NCBI GenBank assembly: GCA_022823775.1
Contig: JAJEHI010000103.1
Coordinates: 1-64,000, forward strand
Source: Defluviicoccus sp.
GTDB lineage: Bacteria > Pseudomonadota > Alphaproteobacteria > MPNO01
Direction of reading: 5' to 3'
Length of the DNA: 64,000 nucleotides
A program made the position numbers and the translations under genes. Numbering within the stretch: the first letter of the stretch is position 1; every line of letters starts with the position of its first letter. Shown piece by piece: positions 17,203 through 27,040 of the stretch. The notes beneath the pieces were generated by a model. It saw nothing but the letters and a program-made list of their open reading frames with translations, did no database searches and was not told the DNA's origin.

Positions 17203-19251
17203 ATGACCGACTCGCCGACCGGATACCGCATCGGGGTGGATGTGGGGGGAACCTTCACGGACATCCTGTGCCTCGATACGAAGTCCCAGCAACTGCTCTC
17301 AGCCAAGGTGCCCTCCCTGCCCGGGCGTCAGTGGTGCGGCGTGCTGAACGCGCTCGGCGAGCTCGGCATCGATACCGGCGCGATCGAGGTCTTCGTGCAC
17401 GGCACCACCATCGCCACCAATACCCTGCTCGAACGCAAGGGCGCGAAAACGGCGCTGGTGACCACGGAAGGATTCCGCGACACCATCGAGATCGGCCGCA
17501 CGCGGCGACTGATCGGCGGGCTGTTCGACATCAAGTTCCAGCGTCCCAAGCCGCTGGTGCCGCGAGACCGGCGGCTCGAGGTCGGCGAAAGGGTGGCGGC
17601 GGATGGCACGGTCCTCGCCGATCTCGACACGGCGGCTCTCGCCCGGCTTGCCGGGCGGATCCGGGAGAACGGGTGCGAGGCGGCGGCCGTCTGTTTCATC
17701 AACGCCTTCGTCAACGACGCGAACGAACGCAAGGCCGCGGATATCCTGTCCGACGAGCTCGACGGCATTCCGGTTTCGCAATCGGCCGCCGTGGTGCGGG
17801 AGAAGGGTGAGTTCGAGCGGTTCTCGACCTGCGTGCTCAACGCCTACCTCACGCCGGTCATCGTCGATTACCTCGACACCCTCATGTCCGAGCTCGAAGG
17901 GCAGGGGATCGCCGCGCCGGTCAGCATCATGGGCTCCAACGGCGGCGTAATGACGCTCGCCAAGGCGGCCGAGTTCGCCGCCGGCACATTTCTCTCCGGC
18001 CCGGTCGGCGGCGCCGGGGGCGCGGTCAGGATCTGCGAGATGGCCGGGGTCTCGGGCTGTATCACCTTCGACATGGGCGGCACCTCGACCGACGTTGCGC
18101 TGATCCATGAGCTCACGCCCAGGATCAGCCACGCCAACCAGATCGACGCCTACCCGCTCCAGGTTCCTCAGCTCGACATCCACACCATCGGCGCCGGAGG
18201 CGGCTCGATCGCCTGGATCCGAGAGGACGGCACGCTCGAGGTCGGTCCGCAAAGCGCCGGCGCGCTTCCCGGTCCCGCCTGTTACGGACGGGGCGGAACC
18301 GAACCGACGATCTCGGATGCCAATCTGCTGCTGGGACGCTTGCCCGACGACCGCGCGCTGTCGGGCGACCTGCGCCTTTCGAAGCCTCTCGCGGAACGGG
18401 CGTTCGGGACGCTTGCCGAAACCGTCGGCGCCGACGATGCCGTCGGGCTGGCGGATGGCGTGCTCAGGATCGCGGTCGCCAAGATGGCGGGCGCGGTGCG
18501 CGAGGTCTCGGTCCATCGCGGTTTCGACCCGCGCGACTTCCCGCTGCTCGGTTTCGGCGGGGCGGGTCCGATGCATGTCTTTCTGGTCGCCGAGGAGCTC
18601 GCGATTCCCCGCGTCCTGATCCCGCGCTATCCCGGGCATCTGTCGGCTTTGGGGCAGCTCCTCGCCGATCTCAGGCGCGATTTCGTCCGGGTCTGGGGCG
18701 GGCGGCTCGGCGCACTCGACATCGAGGCTTTCCGGGCGCAGGCGGAGGAAATGCGACGCAACGCCGGGGCGCTGCTGATCGACGACGGGTTCGACCCCGA
18801 CCGTCACGCGCACGATTTCAGCGTCGACATGCGCTACGTGGGCCAGTCCTACACGCTGGCGGTGCCGTGCGATCCGGATATCGTGGAACTGGCGGAGTTG
18901 CGGGCGGCGTTCGGCGCGCGCCACGAACAGACCTTCGGCCACGACGACGCGGCGTCCGACGCCGAGATCGTCAACATCCGCCTGGTGTCGCGCGGACTCG
19001 CCGAAAAGCCCGCGCTCTCGTTCGCCCCGGAGCGCGGCGGCGATGCCCTGATCGAGCGGCGACCGGTCTGGTTCGACGACGCGTGGGTCGACTGTCCGGT
19101 CTACGACCGCGCCGCGATGCGGGCGGGATACGTTCTGAACGGGCCGGCGATCGTCGAGGAGGCCGGCGGCACGTCGGTCGTCCCGCCGCGATGGCGAGTC
19201 GAAGTCCACGAATCGGGGTCGCTCGATTGCATGTTGTCGGCGGAAGGCTGA
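17203..19251 (+). CDS. hyuA: Hydantoinase A / 5-oxoprolinase family protein (HyuA)
   Basis: YRIGVDVGGTFTDILCLD, HGTTIATNTLLERKGAKTALVTTEGFRD, FDMGGTSTDVALI, GAGGGSIAWI, GFGGAGPMH. Confidence 0.93.
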   Translation: MTDSPTGYRIGVDVGGTFTDILCLDTKSQQLLSAKVPSLPGRQWCGVLNALGELGIDTGAIEVFVHGTTIATNTLLERKGAKTALVTTEGFRDTIEIGRTRRLIGGLFDIKFQRPKPLVPRDRRLEVGERVAADGTVLADLDTAALARLAGRIRENGCEAAAVCFINAFVNDANERKAADILSDELDGIPVSQSAAVVREKGEFERFSTCVLNAYLTPVIVDYLDTLMSELEGQGIAAPVSIMGSNGGVMTLAKAAEFAAGTFLSGPVGGAGGAVRICEMAGVSGCITFDMGGTSTDVALIHELTPRISHANQIDAYPLQVPQLDIHTIGAGGGSIAWIREDGTLEVGPQSAGALPGPACYGRGGTEPTISDANLLLGRLPDDRALSGDLRLSKPLAERAFGTLAETVGADDAVGLADGVLRIAVAKMAGAVREVSVHRGFDPRDFPLLGFGGAGPMHVFLVAEELAIPRVLIPRYPGHLSALGQLLADLRRDFVRVWGGRLGALDIEAFRAQAEEMRRNAGALLIDDGFDPDRHAHDFSVDMRYVGQSYTLAVPCDPDIVELAELRAAFGARHEQTFGHDDAASDAEIVNIRLVSRGLAEKPALSFAPERGGDALIERRPVWFDDAWVDCPVYDRAAMRAGYVLNGPAIVEEAGGTSVVPPRWRVEVHESGSLDCMLSAEG

Positions 19252-19287
19252 GCCGGGCATTATGCGCCGCCGACGCGGAACCCCTGC

Positions 19288-20643
19288 ATGACCGAGGACG
19301 AAGAGATGGCGGATACGCTGGTCGAGACGGCGCCCGGGACAGAGACCGGCCATCCCGACGGAATGGACAAGGCGGCGTATTTCGAGATCGCCGACCAGAC
19401 GCTCCCGGGCGGCGGGTTCGGCGGCTACAAGCTGCCCGAGGAAGTCCGCTTCGTGATCGCCAAGGGGGAGGGGCCCAGGCTCCAGGACACCGACGGCAAT
19501 TGGTATATCGACTATGTCGGCGGCGCCGGCGCGCTGATTCTCGGCCATGCGCCGCCCACGGTGGTCGCCGCCGCGCAGGAGCAGGTGGCGCGGGGGCTGC
19601 ACCAGTTCGGCGCGCCCAACGCGCCCGTGCTGCAATTCGCCGAGCGACTGGTCGACGTCATCCCGTGCGCGGAGAAGGTGATCTTCGCCACCACCGGGTC
19701 CGAGGCCACGGCCTACGCGCTCAGGCTTGCCCGCGCTCACACCGGGCGCGACAAGATCCTGAAATTCGAAGGCGCCTTTCACGGCAACCACGACTATTCG
19801 AATTTCAGCGTGATCCCCAACGCGCTGTCCAACTACCCGCAGGGCCGGCCCGATTCGGCGGGCATACCGCGGCCGCTGCACGATTGCGTCCTGGTGGCGC
19901 CCTATAACGACCTGGAGGCCGTGGAGCGCATCGTCGCCGAGCATCGCGACGACCTGGCATGCATCATCGTCGAGCCGGTGCAGCGGGTGATCTTCCCGCG
20001 CGACGAGTTCCTTCCCGGGCTCAGGAAGATCTGCGACGACAACGACGTGCTGCTGGTGTTCGACGAGTCGGTGACGGGCTTCCGGCTCGCCCTCGGCGGC
20101 GCGCAGGAGTTCTACGGTATCGAGCCCGACCTCGCCGCCTACGCCAAGATCATCGGCGGCGGCGTGGCCCTGTCGGCGGTCGCGGGCCCGGCGGAGATCG
20201 TCGACCGGGCCGATCCCGGGCTCGAGACCACCCCGGAGTACGCCCACGTCAAGGGAACGATGCACGGCAGTCCGATCGGCTCGGCGAGCGGGATGGCGAC
20301 GCTCGACATGCTGTCGGAACCCGGATTCTATACCCGCCTGCACGCCGAGGCGGAGGCGTTTAACGCCGATTGCCAGGCCGTGCTCGACCGCCATCGCCTG
20401 CCGGCCATCGTCACCGGCAAGGCCTCGCTCTGGCAGTTCCTGTTCGCCGACAGGCACCCGGTGAGCCACGCCGACGTGATGAACTCGGACCGGGGGGCGA
20501 GCCGCGCGCTCGACCTCGCGCTCCTCAAGAACGGGATCTACGTATTGCCCAACGTGCGCCGCTTCGTCTCCGCCGCGCACGGGCAGGACGATTTCGAGGA
20601 AACGCTGAAGGCGCTCGATGCCGCCTGCCGCGCCGTCTCGTGA
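19288..20643 (+). CDS. Class III aminotransferase (glutamate-1-semialdehyde aminomutase-like)
   Basis: YIDYVGGAGALILGHAPP, TGSEATAYALRLARAHTGRDKILKFEGAFHGNHD, FDESVTGFR, YAKIIGGG (PLP Lys). Confidence 0.9.
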   Translation: MTEDEEMADTLVETAPGTETGHPDGMDKAAYFEIADQTLPGGGFGGYKLPEEVRFVIAKGEGPRLQDTDGNWYIDYVGGAGALILGHAPPTVVAAAQEQVARGLHQFGAPNAPVLQFAERLVDVIPCAEKVIFATTGSEATAYALRLARAHTGRDKILKFEGAFHGNHDYSNFSVIPNALSNYPQGRPDSAGIPRPLHDCVLVAPYNDLEAVERIVAEHRDDLACIIVEPVQRVIFPRDEFLPGLRKICDDNDVLLVFDESVTGFRLALGGAQEFYGIEPDLAAYAKIIGGGVALSAVAGPAEIVDRADPGLETTPEYAHVKGTMHGSPIGSASGMATLDMLSEPGFYTRLHAEAEAFNADCQAVLDRHRLPAIVTGKASLWQFLFADRHPVSHADVMNSDRGASRALDLALLKNGIYVLPNVRRFVSAAHGQDDFEETLKALDAACRAVS

Positions 20644-21347
20644 CGGGGCTTTCCATCAAGGGAAGCGCGGTCCTCTTTTCGGAGATGACGCCGGCGCCGG
20701 GCGACGAGGACCGCTTCAACGACTGGTACGACAACCACCACACGCCGAACCACGTCACCGGCGTGCCGGGATTCCTGAGCGCCCACCGCTACGCCGCGCC
20801 GGAAGGGCCGGGCTATCTGGCCGTGTACGACCTCGACGGCGCCGAAACGCTTGAGAGCCCGGAATACCGCGCGCGCAAGTACACCCCGGACGACCGTACC
20901 AGGGCGATGCTGTCCTCGGTTTCCGGCTTCACCCGTTATGTCGGGCGCGAGATCGACTTCGCGCTCCGCGAGGACGCCGATCTCGGGGCGCTCGACAGCC
21001 CCTTCATCCTCGCCGTGTTCTTCGCCGTCCCCGACGAGGCCCGGCCCGAGTTCGAGGACTGGTACCGGACCGAGCATATGGGAATGCTGCTGGCCTGCCC
21101 GAACTGGCGGCTGGCCCGGATGATGACCGTCGTGGCGCGCGACCCGGAGCCTTTTACCCACATGATGCTGCACTACGTGCGTCGCAGGGACATCCTCGAT
21201 GCTCCGGAGGTGGCGAAGGCGCGCGATACCGAATGGCGCAACCGGCTTGCCGCTGAGGATTGGTGGAACCCCCGCTTCGTGACCTACCGCAAGCGCGGCC
21301 GGCGCTTCCTGAAGACCGATTCGTTCCCGGATGGAGGAAAAAGATGA
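20640..21347 (+). CDS. EthD/DUF4286-like dimeric alpha-beta barrel protein
   Basis: GTG start overlapping upstream TGA; two WY-x3-H repeats: FNDWYDNHHTPNHVTGVPGFLSAHRY and FEDWYRTEHMGMLLACPNWRLARM. Confidence 0.65.
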   Translation: MTGLSIKGSAVLFSEMTPAPGDEDRFNDWYDNHHTPNHVTGVPGFLSAHRYAAPEGPGYLAVYDLDGAETLESPEYRARKYTPDDRTRAMLSSVSGFTRYVGREIDFALREDADLGALDSPFILAVFFAVPDEARPEFEDWYRTEHMGMLLACPNWRLARMMTVVARDPEPFTHMMLHYVRRRDILDAPEVAKARDTEWRNRLAAEDWWNPRFVTYRKRGRRFLKTDSFPDGGKR

Positions 21348-21724
21348 GCAAAGCCTATGACGACGGGCTCGAGATCCGCCGCAACGTGCTGGGCGCCCAG
21401 TGGGTCGACCCGCAGCTGGAGAAGGCGAAGACCGACGATTTCGTCAACACGATCCAGCAACACGTCACCGAGCATTGCTGGGGCCTGGTCTGGACCCGCG
21501 ACGGGCTGGACCACAAGACGCGCTCGATGCTGACGCTGGCGATCCTGACGACGCTCGGCAAGATGACCGAGCTCAAGGGTCACGTCCGGGGCGCGATCCA
21601 AAACGGCTGCACCGTCGAGGAGATCCGCGAAGTGCTGCTGCATGCGACCGTCTATGCCGGCGTGCCCGCGGGCGTCGACGCGTTCCGCAACGCCAAGGAA
21701 GCCCTGGACGCGCTGGAGAAATAG
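21344..21724 (+). CDS. Carboxymuconolactone decarboxylase family protein
   Basis: RRNVLGAQWVD, GLVWTRDGLDHKTRSMLTLAILTTLGKMTELKGHVRGAIQNGCTVEEIREVLLHATVYAGVPAGVDAF; ATGA overlap. Confidence 0.93.
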   Translation: MSKAYDDGLEIRRNVLGAQWVDPQLEKAKTDDFVNTIQQHVTEHCWGLVWTRDGLDHKTRSMLTLAILTTLGKMTELKGHVRGAIQNGCTVEEIREVLLHATVYAGVPAGVDAFRNAKEALDALEK

Positions 21725-21727
21725 GGG

Positions 21728-21772
21728 GCGACCCCTCGATACGGCGCTGGCGCGCCTACTCGGGATGAGGGG
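21728..21772. repeat. Intergenic repeat, family C (CCCTTCGATACG-CTACTCGGGATGAGG)
   Basis: CCCCTCGATACGGCGCTGGCGCGCCTACTCGGGATGAGGGGG; related copies at 28019-28120. Confidence 0.75.
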
Positions 21773-22535
21773 GTCTTTTGGACCGGCCAACCCCGCCCCT
21801 CACCCTGAGCAGCCGGCCGCAGCCTTCGATCCTGTCGTTTATCCCGAGCGTCCTCAGCGAGGCCCAGAGCGTCGCCGTGTTGCTGGTGACCACCGGCTTG
21901 TCGAGCTTCTCTTCCAGGGGCTCGATGGCATCGACGGTGTTGAAGTCGGTGCAGCAGATCAACAGCGCCTCTGCTTCCGGCCGGTCGACCGCCAGCGCGT
22001 GATCGAACACCGCCTTCGGGGCGACGCGCGAGATCTGCTGGATTTTCTCCAGACTTGCATTGAGCCCGAGACCGGACGCGGCGACGACCTCGATGCCGTG
22101 GTCTTCGAGGTAGTGCGCCTCGTGTGCGTTGGTCTCTTCGGTGTAGGGCGTCGCCATCGCGATCCGCGTCGCGCCGAGCGCGTTCAACGCGGCCAGGATC
22201 GCGCCCGCGGTGGAGATGCCCTCGACGCCCGAGGATTCCCGCATCCGGCCGAGGAGACGGTCGGCCGGACACGCCATCGATCCGGACGTGCAACCGTAGG
22301 CGACGAGGTCGACGGCGCACGTCGCGAGATCGCCGCAGGCCCGGTCGATGTCCTGCATCATTTCCGTGAAATCGTCCGTCGCCGGGTCCCGGTGAAGAGG
22401 CGACCGCGTGAAGTGAAACGTTACGCCGTCCGGTTTCAGGCGGTTGAACTCGGTTTCGTTGACGGTGTTGCTCGGCGGCACGATCACGCCGATACGAGCG
22501 CGCCAGCCGTCGGGCTTCAGATGTTCAAGCGGCAA
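21756..22535 (-). CDS. Asp/Glu racemase-superfamily protein (maleate isomerase / arylmalonate decarboxylase-like)
   Basis: RIGVIVPPSNTVNETEFNRLKPDGVTFHFTRSPL, VDLVAYGCTSGSM, LLICCTDFNTVDAIEPLEEKLDKPVVTSN; probable TTG start at 22535. Confidence 0.85.
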   Translation of the reverse strand: MPLEHLKPDGWRARIGVIVPPSNTVNETEFNRLKPDGVTFHFTRSPLHRDPATDDFTEMMQDIDRACGDLATCAVDLVAYGCTSGSMACPADRLLGRMRESSGVEGISTAGAILAALNALGATRIAMATPYTEETNAHEAHYLEDHGIEVVAASGLGLNASLEKIQQISRVAPKAVFDHALAVDRPEAEALLICCTDFNTVDAIEPLEEKLDKPVVTSNTATLWASLRTLGINDRIEGCGRLLRVRGGVGRSKRPPHPE

Positions 22536-22662
22536 AGTCGTTTCCCCTCTCGATTCGACGCTGAAACTGCCAAGACGGCGTTGCCGCGACAAGCGCCGCG
22601 GATATTGCCGAGGCCTCGGCGCGCCCATAGAGTGCAACGAGCGACACCCGAAGGAGGGGGGC

Positions 22663-23286
22663 GTGGCCGAAACGGAAACTCTCCGCAACGAGGAGGCGAA
22701 CTGTCTGCTGGTCTCCTGCCATCCGCTGCGGGACAGCCTTTGCCACCATCTGGTAGCCCGGGTGGAGGCGGGGTTGAAGGTGAACGGCGTGGCCTACGAG
22801 CATCTCGACCTCTACCGGCAAGGGTTCGAGGCGCCTTTGTCCGCCGACGAGCGCGGGAGCTATTTCGAGGATTTCGACGACAGCGGGGTCGCGGCGGAAA
22901 TCGCCCAGCTCAAGCGCGCGGAAACGGTGATCCTGGTGTTCCCCACCTGGTGGTTCGGAATGCCCGCGCTGCTCAAGGGCTGGTTCGACCGGGTGTGGGC
23001 GCCCGACGTCGCGTTCGTCCACGTCGCGGCCACCGGCAGCATCTCGCCGATCCTGGACAATCTCAAGCATTGCCTCGCGATCACCACGCTCGCCTCGCCG
23101 TGGAAGGTCGACCGGCTGCTGCTCCGTCAACCGATCAAGCGGGTCCTCAAGGGCGGCATCCTCAAGGGCTGCGCGCCGCAGGCGACGCTCGAGATGCTGA
23201 GCCTCTACGGCGTTAACCTTCTCGACGAGCGGCGGCTGGAGGCGTTCCGCGGCAGGATCGACGGCGCGGTCGCGAGGATCCGCTGA
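22663..23286 (+). CDS. NAD(P)H dehydrogenase (quinone) / flavodoxin-fold family
   Basis: VSCHPLRDSLCHHLV, VILVFPTWWFGMPALLKGWFDRVWAPDVAF; AAGGAGG before GTG start. Confidence 0.88.
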   Translation: MAETETLRNEEANCLLVSCHPLRDSLCHHLVARVEAGLKVNGVAYEHLDLYRQGFEAPLSADERGSYFEDFDDSGVAAEIAQLKRAETVILVFPTWWFGMPALLKGWFDRVWAPDVAFVHVAATGSISPILDNLKHCLAITTLASPWKVDRLLLRQPIKRVLKGGILKGCAPQATLEMLSLYGVNLLDERRLEAFRGRIDGAVARIR

Positions 23287-24485
23287 GCAAGCACGAAGAT
23301 CGCGTACTGATCGCGGGTGCGGGTCCGGTCGGGAGCGTCGCCGCGCTGGCGCTCGCGCGTGCCGGAATTCCCGTCGTGCTGATCGAGGCGTGCGAGAGCC
23401 TTCCCCTGGACCTCCGCGCGTCGACCTTCCACCCGCCGACCCTCGACATGCTGGACGAGCTCGGCGTGGTCGACGCCCTGATCGCGCAGGGGATCGTCTG
23501 CCCGATCTGGCAGAACCGGGATACCGAACGCGGCATCGTCGCCGAGTGGGACCTCGGCATCCTCAAGGACGATACCGGCCATCCCTACCGGGTGCAGGCA
23601 GAGCAGTACAAGCTCAACGGCATCGTCGTCGATGTCCTGGAGACGATGCCCGAGGCCGATGTCAGGTTCTCGACCAGGGCCGTCGCCGCCCGGCAGAACG
23701 CCGACCGGGTGCTCCTCGACGTCGAGGGTCCGGATGGAAGGGAGACGCTCGCGGGCCGCTACCTGATCGCGGCCGATGGCGCGTCGAGCGTCATCCGGAT
23801 CGGCGCCGGGATCGAGTTTCCCGGGCTGACCTTCCCGGAGCTCTGGCTCTGCACCTCGACGGAATACGATTTCGGCGCGCATTTCGAGAACCTCGCGCCC
23901 ATCGCCTATGTCGCCGATCCCGAATCGTGGTTCGTGTTCGTCCGCGTGCCGGGCCTCTGGCGGCTCCTGATGCCCACCGAACCCGGCGATACGGCCGAGG
24001 AGCTGGTGAGCGAGGAGACCGTGCAGGCGCGGATGCACGCGGTCTGCCCCAAGGACGGCGCTTACGAGACCTATCACCGGACCGCCTACGCCGTGCACCA
24101 GCGCGTCGCCGAGACCTACCGGAAGGGGCGGATTTTCTTGGCCGGCGATTCGGCGCATATAAACAACCCGCTCGGCGGGATGGGGATGAACGGCGGTATC
24201 CACGACGCGGTCAATCTGTGCGGCAAGATCGTGAGCGTGTGGCGGAACGAGGCCGACGAGGCGCTGTTCGACCTCTACGACGCCCAGCGCCGTCCCATCG
24301 CCGTCGAGTACGTCCAGGCGGCGACGCTTCGCAACAAGTCCCTGCTGGAGGAAAAGGACCCGGCGGTTCGGGAGAAGCGGCTCGACGAGCTCGCCCGCCA
24401 GGCGGACGACCCCGTCAGGGCCCGCGAGTTCCTGCTGCGCTCCTCGATGATCGCGGCGCTGAGACGGGCGGAGTCGGTTAGCTGA
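23283..24485 (+). CDS. FAD-dependent aromatic hydroxylase-like monooxygenase (PheA/TfdB/MhpA family)
   Basis: VLIAGAGPVGSVAALALARAGIPVVLIEA, YLIAADGASSVIR, IFLAGDSAHINNPLGGMGMNGGIHDAVNL; start codon uncertain (upstream of the listed ATG). Confidence 0.87.
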   Translation: MSKHEDRVLIAGAGPVGSVAALALARAGIPVVLIEACESLPLDLRASTFHPPTLDMLDELGVVDALIAQGIVCPIWQNRDTERGIVAEWDLGILKDDTGHPYRVQAEQYKLNGIVVDVLETMPEADVRFSTRAVAARQNADRVLLDVEGPDGRETLAGRYLIAADGASSVIRIGAGIEFPGLTFPELWLCTSTEYDFGAHFENLAPIAYVADPESWFVFVRVPGLWRLLMPTEPGDTAEELVSEETVQARMHAVCPKDGAYETYHRTAYAVHQRVAETYRKGRIFLAGDSAHINNPLGGMGMNGGIHDAVNLCGKIVSVWRNEADEALFDLYDAQRRPIAVEYVQAATLRNKSLLEEKDPAVREKRLDELARQADDPVRAREFLLRSSMIAALRRAESVS

Positions 24486-24489
24486 GGCG

Positions 24490-25683
24490 CTACTCAGCGG
24501 CGACCGCCGCTTCCAGGCCCTGATAGTTGCCGTCGTCGAGCGCGCGGACGCCCGGCATCACCTTCTCCGCGAACAGCTCGATGTTTTTCCGGGTGAGATC
24601 GGCCGGAAGAGTCGCGAACTGCATCATTGCGACGAAGTTCTGGAACCCGGTCATCCTGTGCGCCTCGGCAATGCGCCTCGACACCGTTTCCGGGCTGCCG
24701 CAAAGGAAGGTTCCGACCTCGATGAGCTGCTCGATCGTGGGGCCCTGACCGCCGCGCAGCTGGCGCTTGTGCCTGAGCACGCCCTTGAGCGAGGAGGGGC
24801 TGAGATAGCCCGGCGGAAAGTGCATCTCCATCGGCATGTTGAGGAACTTCGAGAAGAAGGTCTCGATATGCGGCCGGGCTTCCTCGATCGCCTGCTCGTC
24901 GGTCTCCGCGACATAGGTCGGCGCCGCCCAGCCGATCTGTGTCGACGCCGCCGTGTAGCCGTGCTTCCGCCCGGCCACTTCGCGGTACATGTTGAGGTAG
25001 CGCGCGACCGACGCGAACGGGCTGTAGGTCTGGAGATAGACATAACGCCGGTCCGGGTGCGAGGCCCATTCGATGGTCTCGGTCGAGCCCTGCGAGGGGC
25101 ACCAGATCGGCGGATGCGGCTGCTGGTAGGGGCGCGGCCAGAGGTTCACGTATTCGAAATGGTAGTGCCTGCCTTCGAACGCGAACGGGCCTTCCTCGGT
25201 CCAGGCGCGTACGACGAGCTCGTGCGCCTCCTGGTGGCGCGATAGCGATTGCGTCGGGTTGCCGCCCATCGAGTAGTACTCGGCGCCGATGCCGCGCACG
25301 AAGCCGGAGATCAGCCTTCCCTCGGTGATGCAGTCGATCATCGCGTGCTCCTCGGCCAGCGTCAGCGGGTGCTCGCGAAGACAGAACGCGTTGCCGAGGA
25401 TGGCGATCCTGGCTCTTGAGGTACGGCGGGCCAGCGCGGCGGCCATCACGACGGGCGAGGGCATGAGCCCGTAGGCGTTCTGGTGGTGCTCGTTCACGCA
25501 GAGCCCGTCGAACCCCGCCTGCTCGCAATATTCGAGCTCGTCGAGATAGCGGTTATAGAGCGCGTGTCCCTTTTCGGGATCGAACAGCCGGTTGGGCAAA
25601 ACCACCCAGGCGGCTTTGTGCTTGGCCCTCTCCGCCATGTCGAGGTCGCCATAGGGCATCAGGTGAAACGCGAATACTTGCAT
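24490..25683 (-). CDS. LLM-class flavin-dependent oxidoreductase (luciferase-like)
   Basis: ELEYCEQAGFDGLCVNEHHQNAYGLMPSPVVMAAALARRT, GRLISGFVRGIGAEYYSMG, HPPIWCPSQGSTETIEWA. Confidence 0.92.
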   Translation of the reverse strand: MQVFAFHLMPYGDLDMAERAKHKAAWVVLPNRLFDPEKGHALYNRYLDELEYCEQAGFDGLCVNEHHQNAYGLMPSPVVMAAALARRTSRARIAILGNAFCLREHPLTLAEEHAMIDCITEGRLISGFVRGIGAEYYSMGGNPTQSLSRHQEAHELVVRAWTEEGPFAFEGRHYHFEYVNLWPRPYQQPHPPIWCPSQGSTETIEWASHPDRRYVYLQTYSPFASVARYLNMYREVAGRKHGYTAASTQIGWAAPTYVAETDEQAIEEARPHIETFFSKFLNMPMEMHFPPGYLSPSSLKGVLRHKRQLRGGQGPTIEQLIEVGTFLCGSPETVSRRIAEAHRMTGFQNFVAMMQFATLPADLTRKNIELFAEKVMPGVRALDDGNYQGLEAAVAAE

Positions 25684-25968
25684 GGGCGGGTCCTTACGCT
25701 ATCCCTCGTCACGGTCGGCCTTCGCCGATGGGGTGGACGCCTCCCTCCGACGGCATCGCGATGTGCCAGACTGGCGGTGTCATCAACCCTAGGCGAGGAA
25801 GGAGACGTCCATCGGACAGGTTAACACGATCAGGATCGATCTTTCGAAGCGGAGCTTTCGGTTGCACGGGATGAGCGCGGAGGGTTCGATGGTGTTTCGC
25901 AAGGCGACGGGGCGGGAGAAGCTGCTGCGGTTTCTCCCCGCACCGCCCGACCGTGGCCGGTCCCCGCC

Positions 25969-26778
25969 TCAGCGGTCCTCCCAGCGGGGCTCGCGCTTCT
26001 CGAGGAAGGCGTCGATCCCTTCCTCCGCGTCGCGGGCGAGCATGTTGCGGGTCATCGCCTCGCTCGCGGTCCTGTAAGCCTCCTCGAAGCCGGCCTCCAC
26101 CTGCTTGTAGAACGCTTCCTTGCCGATCGCGACGGCGAGCGCCGACTTCTCCGCGATGCTCCGCGCGAGCCCGTGCGTCTCGGCCTCCAGATCCTCCGGC
26201 GCGACGACGCGGTTGACGAGGCCGTAGGCCGCCGCCGTCTCCGCGTCGATCGGATCGCCCGTCAGCAGCATCTCCATTATCCGCTTGCGCGGCACGTTGC
26301 GGCCGATCGCCACCATCGGGGTCGAGCAGAAGAGGCCGATATCGACGCCAGGGGTGGCGAACTTGGCATCGCGCGAGGCCACCGCGAGGTCGCATGTCGC
26401 CACCAGCTGGCAGCCCGCCGCCGTCGCCGTCCCCTGGACCCGGGCGATGACCGGCTTGGGCAGTCGTATCAGGGACAGCATCAGCTTGCCGCTCTGCGCG
26501 AACAGGGTTTCGTAGGCTTCCCGGGTCGCGGCGGCGCGAAGCTCCCGCATGTCGTGTCCGGCGCAGAAGGCGGGACCGTTGGCGCCGATCACGAGGACGC
26601 GGACCGACGGGTCGGACGCGATCGAGCCTATCTCGGCCTGGAGCGCCGCCATCGTGCCGCTCGAAAGCGCGTTGCGCGACCGCGGCCGGTTCAGAACGAG
26701 CGTTGCGATCCCGTCGGCGTCGCTTCGGAGCACCGGAGCGTCGTCGGCCGCCGCATCCGGTGAAAGGGTCGTTGCCAT
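25969..26778 (-). CDS. Enoyl-CoA hydratase/isomerase family protein
   Basis: IATLVLNRPRSRNALSSGTMAAL, GPAFCAGHDMREL, VIARVQGTATAAGCQLVATCDLAVAS. Confidence 0.92.
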   Translation of the reverse strand: MATTLSPDAAADDAPVLRSDADGIATLVLNRPRSRNALSSGTMAALQAEIGSIASDPSVRVLVIGANGPAFCAGHDMRELRAAATREAYETLFAQSGKLMLSLIRLPKPVIARVQGTATAAGCQLVATCDLAVASRDAKFATPGVDIGLFCSTPMVAIGRNVPRKRIMEMLLTGDPIDAETAAAYGLVNRVVAPEDLEAETHGLARSIAEKSALAVAIGKEAFYKQVEAGFEEAYRTASEAMTRNMLARDAEEGIDAFLEKREPRWEDR

Positions 26779-26963
26779 GGGGTCCGTCCCCGGTGTTGTC
26801 GGTCACCGTCCAATCTGGCCCGCGACGGGACGGCGTGCAAGTGCGATGGGGGGTCTTGATCTCCATCCGTCATGGTCGGCCTGCGCCGACGATGACGAAG
26901 GGGGGAGGGGATCATAACCCAATACGCCCGGACAAATCGCTGTGAAAAAACAACTTTCCGGCA

Positions 26964-26991
26964 TTGACAGTCGGAAATCTTCTGCAATACT
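26964..26991 (+). promoter_or_regulatory. Putative sigma70-type promoter for rplM-rpsI
   Basis: TTGACA (26964-26969), 16 bp, AATACT (26986-26991), ~50 bp upstream of rplM ATG. Confidence 0.6.
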
Positions 26992-27040
26992 CGCGCGCCG
27001 TTCCGCAGCAGCGGACGGGATTTTACGGGCGGGGCAGACA

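Noticed and set aside
17299-20580. 1093-aa minus-strand ORF opposite hyuA/aminotransferase
   Set aside because: Shadow ORF from high-GC codon bias; low-complexity Arg/Gly/Asp/His-rich translation, sense strand has clear families
25709-25968. Short ORFs between the LLM oxidoreductase and enoyl-CoA hydratase genes
   Set aside because: No RBS/motif support; region mainly repeat-like intergenic sequence
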